This document shows, in pieces, positions 58,764 through 64,000 of a stretch of DNA of 64,000 bases. Source of the DNA: Lineus longissimus (lineage: Eukaryota > Nemertea > Pilidiophora > Heteronemertea > Lineidae); NCBI RefSeq assembly GCF_910592395.1, contig NC_088312.1, positions 12,154,001 to 12,218,000 on the forward strand. Reading direction: 5' to 3'. Within the stretch, counting starts at the first letter, position 1; every line of letters starts with the position of its first letter. Both the position numbers and the translations under genes were made by a program. The notes beneath the pieces were generated by a model. The model saw only the letters and a list, made by a program, of their open reading frames with translations. It was not told the origin of the DNA and made no database searches.

Positions 58764-59127
58764 ATGGTTTACTGCGTCGCACCTAACTGCAGCAGTGATT
58801 CAACGAAGGTGTTGAAAGTAGATGGGGTCGGTATATTACAATTTTCCTCGCGACAAGAAGGCCCGAAAAGTATGGGTAAGATGCATGCATCGTCCGTCTT
58901 CTTGGGTCCCGTCTCTCGGTGCGAGGGTATGTTCGAAGCACTTCGTTGCCGGAGATTACCTGCTGGACCCAGCCATATGCCGTGCGATAGGATTTGACCC
59001 TAAAAAACGCCTGTTGAAGCCAGGTGCCTTCCCTACACTCTTCAGTCATGGTGAAGGCGATGCCATGGATGGTACGCCTACGACCAGTGCGCCGCAGTCA
59101 GCTGTGCAGAAGAGGGCACATCAGCAG
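58764..59127 (+). CDS. Exon 1: THAP zinc finger, one frameshift
   Basis: MVYCVAPNC opens the C2CH finger (C4, C9). After a shift at the GGGG near 58825, the second frame supplies YYNFPRDKKARKVW (invariant F, P and W), VCSKHF (C-x2-H) and LKPGAFPTLF, equivalent to the AVPTIF box. Dropping one G would join them. THAP domains bind DNA and are about 80-90 residues; this one is about 85. Donor CAG/GTGATT, phase 0. Confidence 0.8.
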
Positions 59128-62100
59128 GTGATTATTATTTATTATGAAATCAGTATAGTAGGTATGAAATTATACCCCATGGCCATAGGCCTAGGCTAGG
59201 AATACCTCCATCTCGAGTGCATGACCATGGGGTAGGCATGGTGAAGTGTAGGATGTGGTGTTGCTGGGGCCCGAGGACCTTTTAAGACTACAACTTGATA
59301 CTGCACGACTGCACCTACTAGGCTACCTTCAGCTGTAGGAGCAAGTCAAATACAAAAGTCCTACTCCTATTAGTCAATTATGATAGGCCTTCTATTTAAA
59401 ATATTTGTTTCTCATTTCGTAGGCTGTAGCAGAGGCGGTAGCGGGATACAACGTGTTGTATGGAGAGGAGGCGGAGGAGGCTGCTGAGCAGGATGATGGT
59501 TTTTTGATGGCTGATGAAGGCCGATTTGAGGAGGTTGGCAATCACCTGATAGAGGATGCAGTACTGCCACAGAGTTTAGACGATTTGGAGGTTTTGCCAC
59601 AAGTATGTTCAATCATAACCCAGCCCCATGTGTCATAAGCTTACTATTAACTGACTTCAGGGTGTGGCTCTACAAAAACTGGTTATATTGGGTGATCATA
59701 TTTACATAGATAAATGTCCAGAACAGTGTAGACTAATAAATCAGAGGATGGATTAATCCCACAATCTTGTAATAAAAATTAGCTGCATTAATAATGTAGT
59801 GAAACTTAATTTAAACAACATCCCCGGAACAATAGCCTCAATTCTATTTCTTATCTTTGCAGGAACACCCTGAAACCTTTGCCATTGGGACACAAGTTGG
59901 CTCCTCAGTCTCCATGCGGTTTGCCAAGGCTGTCCAGGTCAATATTGTCACTGGGTCTCGGAACAAAGGTTCACAGACAACCTCCTGCACCGGGGATATT
60001 GGCTGTCAGGCAGAACCAGAAGTCCGAGAAATTGCCATTCAGACAGATCTGTTTGACATTGATGTGCCAGTTTTCCAAGGTAACCCCAAACCTGAAAATT
60101 ATGTTGATACTAGTAGCAACCCGACAAGGTGTCAGACAGTTTGGGTTTTACTATCTAACACAATTTTGGTTTGTGCCTGGCAATACGACAGATAAGTCAC
60201 AGTTTGGTGCCAGACAATGTCTTTGACCACCCCAATATTTTCAGGCTTGAAACCAAGTGATGAAGACATGGAGGATGAAGAGGTGCACTTTCCAAGTCAG
60301 GAAATGATGAAGACTGATGACAGTGACGATGAAGACTGGGAGCCATGTGAAGATGATTATTGTCAAGAATTTGATGACTCGCTCCTTGATGATGAAAATG
60401 TGTAAGTGTTTGTTGTAGCTTTCTTGAGAAATTGATTCTTTAAAACAATTGAATTGTATTAGAGTGAATGAATAGAATGATAGTCATAAAAGTACCGGTA
60501 TGGCAGTTTCTGGGACCTGCTATTAGTGTTAACACTAATAAAACTTTTCATGAAGGACTCACTAATGATGCTCTACAGTGAGTTTATAAACTGATAAAAA
60601 ACAATCCTTGTCAAATCTTTAACCATAATTATTTACTATTTCAGATCCGGCAAACATTATGATTTCGACAATGAGTATGAACAGCCCTCCCCTCAATATG
60701 AGAGAAAATTCATTGTCTTTGAATCAAGCTTGAGGCTTCTGTTCATGTTTTGTCAAGTTTGCAGGGCACCATGTCGAGTCGCACTCCGTACACTTGGCAC
60801 AGCTGTGATGGTGATGGCGATTTGTGAAAATCAACATCAACAGGAATGGACATCACAACCATTTAAAGGACAGCTTCCCATTGGAAATTTGCTTTTGGCT
60901 GCAGGTAGGCTACATACGTATGCTGCATGATTCTTAAAACATTAGTCGGGTCAATATACGAAAAAACATGGAACAAATTGCAACAAATGATTTTTTCGAT
61001 GTTTTCTATGCTATTGAGATATGGAGAATAAAAAATCAAAAATAGGACCACCGGAAATACCAAAAAAAGGGTAAATTCAAAAATCCTGAAAGAAAGCCAA
61101 ACCAGTATTATGATTTCTCATTAAATTGTTTCAGGAATTCTATATTCTGGTTCAAGTCCAGTAAGAGGACTCAATATCCTGAAAAACATTGGTGTGGCAG
61201 TGATAAGCCGAAGGACATTCTACACTATACAAGGCCTCTACCTCATACCATCAGTGTTCGCAGTCTGGCAAAGGAAGCAAGACAGTATGTTTAAGGAGCG
61301 AAAGAGGAAACAACTGTCCTTGTCTGGAGATGTGAGGTGTTGCTCGCCAGGCCACACTGCCAAATATGGGAGTTACAGTTTGATGGATGAGTCAGCCGGT
61401 AAGGTGCTGGATGTAAGCCTTGTACAGGTACGTTAGTAATAGTGCATTGCAATGTCAACATGACAAACCTTGCCCTTGTGTCAAGTTTAACGAAGTTCTG
61501 GAACAAATCAGAAGTCAATATTCCATCAAAATGGATTGCTGACTTCCCTAATGAAATTGATTGTTCACTGTCAGTGTTAACTTTACACTTACAATTTTAT
61601 AGTGCCATTCATCCTCATGCAGATAGCTTCCCCACATTGATCAGATCCTTCTCTTTATCCCAATAGTTATTACCAGCAATAGGTTTAAAAACATGAATAA
61701 CATGGTTTATTGGTTACTTATTTTTCAGTCAAATGAAGTGAAAAATTCTTACTGGATGGAACTCGAGGGTTTGAAACGTAGCATGGCACTACTTGTTACC
61801 GAGAAGAAATTGGCAATTGCAGAGATGGTCACAGATCGGCATTCACAAATCAAAAAGTATCTGAGAGACAAATGGCCTGGAGTACAACACTGGTTTGATT
61901 GCTGGCATATCGCGAAAGGTGTGTTTGCTCATTTTAACATAAACAAGGCAAAAAAACAACTCGTCCGTCAAGTATCTTTGCCTTTTTCAATTTAGCCAAT
62001 GAAAGACATTGTAGGCACTGGTCAAAAGTCAAGTGGGTTTCTCATAAATTGGAACATAATGTTTCATTCTAAATTCATTACACATGATATATACATGTAC

Positions 62101-63400
62101 ATGTATTTCAGGTGTAAAAAAGAAAATGGACAATATTGCCAAGAAGTACAAACTTTGCAGGATACTCGCAAAATGGTCCCAATCAGTGTCCAACCATATC
62201 TTCTGGTGTGCTGCCTCAAGTAATGGGAATGGTGACTTGGTTGAAGCAAAGTGGCTCTCCATTCTAAACCATGTTGCCGACGTACACGATGGGCATGGGG
62301 ATTTGTACCCAAAATGTCTTCATGGTCCTCTAGAAGACAGAGAATGGATCAAGAAAGGTTCGTTTAAAGTTACGTTTTAAAAGGAACTTGCAAATGCCAT
62401 AAAGCCCATGCTATGAATGCAATTTGTCTTGAGAATTTTTGTTGAATTATTTCATACCAGCACCAGCATGACTGACAAGTAAGGAGTGCCCTCAATCAAA
62501 AGAAAAACAGCTAGTCATTTGGCCCTGTTAATTCTTTGTTCCTTATTACTTAAACCAGTATTACTCTTTCAGGTAGCAAGGCCCACAAGGAACTTACGCT
62601 GATTCTCACTCAAAAGATATTGCTCAAGGACATCAGAAAGGTTTCACCAGGAGTACAGACTTCATCTCTTGAGTCGTATCACAAAATTGTTGGTTATTTC
62701 GCTCCCAAATCCCGCCATTTCTTCTATGAGCCAATGAAAGCAAGGTATGATAGACTACAATGTATTCTCAGGGGTCATTACTAAATCACGAAAAAAATTT
62801 CATGCAATGCTTTGAGTGAGTGCTATCAAAGCCCACTTTTCCTTATTCGTGATGCAACTGAACTTTGTTCTTGCACTCTACTTGGACTATAAGGCGTGAG
62901 GCGAGTAAAACATTGATTGAAAGCATTGACCAGTCATGCCAGTATTACAAATTCTCTTTACAGGTTACTGCTCGCCACACTCCACTTTAATGAAAATTCA
63001 AATCGGAAACAGCGTATGGGACAAGATGAACAGCCGCAGTGGTCGATTTCATACCCCAAGGGGAGAGGAGGAGCTGCAGTAGCAAAAGAGGTCAAATTGA
63101 ATCAACATATGGTAGGTATAACGGCCAGCATCGTTACTTTAGTGCTAGCACTGCAAGAAACAAGAAGAAACAAGATTACTTGTATTAATACTTCCCTTTA
63201 TGTTTTCAGACTATGTACAGCTAATTCTGGAGGACCTGCTGAAGCGGAGAGATGACCTGCCATCTTACAAATTGGCAAGAGATGCAAAGGACAAGTACCA
63301 AGTGACTCATCCTATTCCAGGTCCAGTGTGCTCAAAGTACGACAAGCAGGACAAGATGAAAGTTGTAGAAGAAACAAAAACGAGGTTTAACAAACTGTAG
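58764..63400 (+). CDS. THAP-domain DDE-transposase-like protein, 11 exons
   Basis: Exons: 58764-59127, 59423-59602, 59863-60079, 60245-60401, 60645-60904, 61135-61427, 61729-61918, 62112-62357, 62573-62744, 62964-63115, 63210-63400. All introns are GT-AG and all phases join, giving about 806 residues if the exon 1 shift is ignored. Order: N-terminal THAP zinc finger (DNA binding), acidic linker, a FVFES/CQVC...C segment, GHTAKYGSYSLMD, MVTDRHSQIKKYL, WFDCWHIAKG, IFWCAASSNG, a helical insert, and a basic C-terminus ending at TAG 63400. This layout matches a THAP-transposase family multicopy in many invertebrates and fish, probably Kolobok-like; the superfamily is inferred. Ten introns and near-intact coding suggest either a domesticated host gene or an intron-bearing transposon. 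It is convergent with the ballast-domain gene at 63461. Confidence 0.8.
59423..60401 (+). CDS. Exons 2-4: acidic linker of the THAP protein
   Basis: Exons 59423-59602, 59863-60079 and 60245-60401 encode 181 residues of low-complexity, acidic linker (GEEAEEAAEQDDGF; then GTQVGSSVSMRF, IAIQTD; then SDEDMEDEEVHF and DDSDDEDWEPCEDD). The motif order (GTQV, QTD, then an acidic patch) recurs in related THAP proteins. Phases 0, 1, 2 all match. Confidence 0.75.
60645..61918 (+). CDS. Exons 5-7: catalytic core of the DDE-like domain
   Basis: Exon 5 (60645-60904) has KFIVFESSLRLLF and CQVCRAPC, a zinc-knuckle-like pair, and WTSQP...GNLLLAAG. Exon 6 (61135-61427) has ILYSGSSP, FYTIQGLYLIP, and SGDVRCCSPGHTAKYGSYSL. 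Exon 7 (61729-61918) has EMVTDRHSQIKKYL and HWFDCWHIAKG. In relatives I remember the second block reads GDGRCDSPG; here G is V and the second D is C. The aspartates of GD and TDRH remain. Confidence 0.75.
62112..63400 (+). CDS. Exons 8-11: C-terminal half of the THAP protein
   Basis: Exon 8 (62112-62357): KLCRILAKWSQSVSNHIFWC, KCLHGPL. Exon 9 (62573-62744): GSKAHKELTLILTQKILLKD, SLESYHKIVGYFAPK, with YEPMKAR. Exon 10 (62964-63115): LLLATLHFNENSNRKQ, SYPKGRGGAAV. Exon 11 (63210-63400): DYVQLILEDLL...KTRFNKL and stop. The exon 10 donor that keeps frame is 63116 (GTATAA), not 63112. Confidence 0.75.
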
Positions 63401-63460
63401 AGTTCATTCATAGCACCATCAGAGTTCACTATCACAGATCAATTGAACGGTCACACCAAA

Positions 63461-63629
63461 TCAATTGAACGTAGGATACTTGAATCCTGTGTACCCGTCA
63501 TTGTCCGGAGCAGGCCAAGCAGCACGTATCTTGTCCCGAGCACAAACAGGGAGCGGCAAACGGTTCCTTCTCCCCAACCTCTTCCAAACCCAACGGACAA
63601 GGTTCCTATAGGCCACGTATCGATATAAC
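63461..63629 (-). CDS. P2X7-type ballast-domain protein, last exon
   Basis: Acceptor CAACAATTTCAG on the minus strand, joining phase 2 to the previous exon. The product continues LYRYVAYRNLVRWVWKRLG, LPLPVCARDKIRAAWP, YTGFKYPTFN and stops (TCA at 63461-63463). It aligns with the end of vertebrate P2X7 (AYR--A-W, PSC--RIR--FP, YSGFKSP), where the domain binds zinc and guanine nucleotide. No P2X channel part is visible here. The stop lies 60 bp from the stop of the THAP gene on the other strand. Confidence 0.8.
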
Positions 63630-63853
63630 CTGAAATTGTTGGGAAGAAAACAATGTTTGTACATTTAATTGACAGTTTTTTTAAATTCATTGAAAACTTG
63701 TAATATTATTACTAAATACATGTAGATACATTTTATTATATCTATTTTCTATATTTCTAGTCTTCAAAGGGAGAAAAAAATCTCATTTCTGAATTGATAT
63801 TGCCTTTTCTTGTCTTCAATTATTCAGCGATGGAGGTGGTCATCATTACTTAC

Positions 63854-64000
63854 TTGTGAATGGGCTGGTCATCGCCTATTTGTCCCTGCTCTTCGATGTA
63901 GTGATACATCGACATTTCCAGCACCCATCTATCAAGACAGGTGCTGGAAAAACCTGGGTGTTGCGTGATGCACTCTACTTTCAGCTCATCCTTCTTGGCC
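63854..64000 (-). CDS. P2X7-type ballast-domain protein, penultimate exon (partial)
   Basis: On the minus strand from the right edge: CITQHPGFSSTCLDRWVLEM, then SMYHYIEEQGQIGDDQPIHK, ending in a consensus donor AA/GTAAGT (63853 on the plus strand). The pattern (CIT-HPGF--TCL--WVL) matches the N-terminal half of the cytoplasmic ballast domain of P2X7 receptors and its channel-free invertebrate relatives. The 5' part lies beyond the window, so any linked domain is unknown. Confidence 0.75.

Noticed and set aside
1-64000. CRISPR arrays, rRNA or tRNA genes
   Set aside because: The regular repeats are tandem transposon monomers or microsatellites in a eukaryotic genome. No tRNA- or rRNA-like stretch was recognised by eye.

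Overview
The window is eukaryotic nuclear DNA. Split genes have GT-AG introns, about half or more of the sequence is transposable-element-derived, and coding exons are small islands. The mix (THAP-domain DDE transposase gene, P2X7-type ballast domain, pogo, piggyBac-like, Mutator-like and Harbinger-like elements, Ty3/gypsy, LINEs, and an abundant family with terminal TTTTAGCTCACCTG hairpins and CCGTCGTC repeats) suggests a marine invertebrate, either a lophotrochozoan or an invertebrate deuterostome. The sequence alone does not let me name the species.

Layout. 1-7980: a minus-strand Ty3/gypsy element (LTR, gag remnant, protease-RT running off the left edge) is split inside its gag zinc-knuckle region by a 6 kb nested insertion. 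That insertion consists of Helentron/HINE-like elements, which in turn carry a 5'-truncated LINE (2375-5090) and a MITE. A second, LINE-free copy of the same 2.67 kb element lies at 36107-38770 and acts as a natural empty site.

9163-55613 (+): a large split gene with eight exons found here (312 residues in the first coding exon, then seven more). It encodes an acidic, low-complexity protein with two SAM-type domains. Every junction is phase 1 and every internal exon is a multiple of three. Its introns hold most of the mobile DNA: HINE-like elements, a minus-strand CR1/L2-type LINE (20065-22108), a full-length but stop-riddled pogo element with TA target duplication (26154-28784), several MITEs, a 4.8 kb long-TIR element with nested TIR elements including a probable Mutator-like one with 9-bp TSD (43958-44900), a piggyBac-like element at TTAA (48847-49455), and a 701-bp tandem duplication.

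58764-63400 (+): an 11-exon gene for a THAP-domain, DDE-transposase-like protein (about 806 residues), intact apart from one frameshift in the THAP exon. 63461-64000 (-): the last two exons of a convergent gene whose product matches the C-terminal ballast domain of P2X7 receptors. It ends only 60 bp from the THAP gene, and this tail-to-tail pair is the most interesting gene arrangement in the window.

The dispersed HINE-like family carries two recurrent motifs: exact AGGTCA-n3-AGGTCA direct repeats (nuclear receptor DR3 type) and CCACCAGGGGGC (CTCF-core-like). It may therefore spread regulatory sites. No rRNA, tRNA or CRISPR was recognised.
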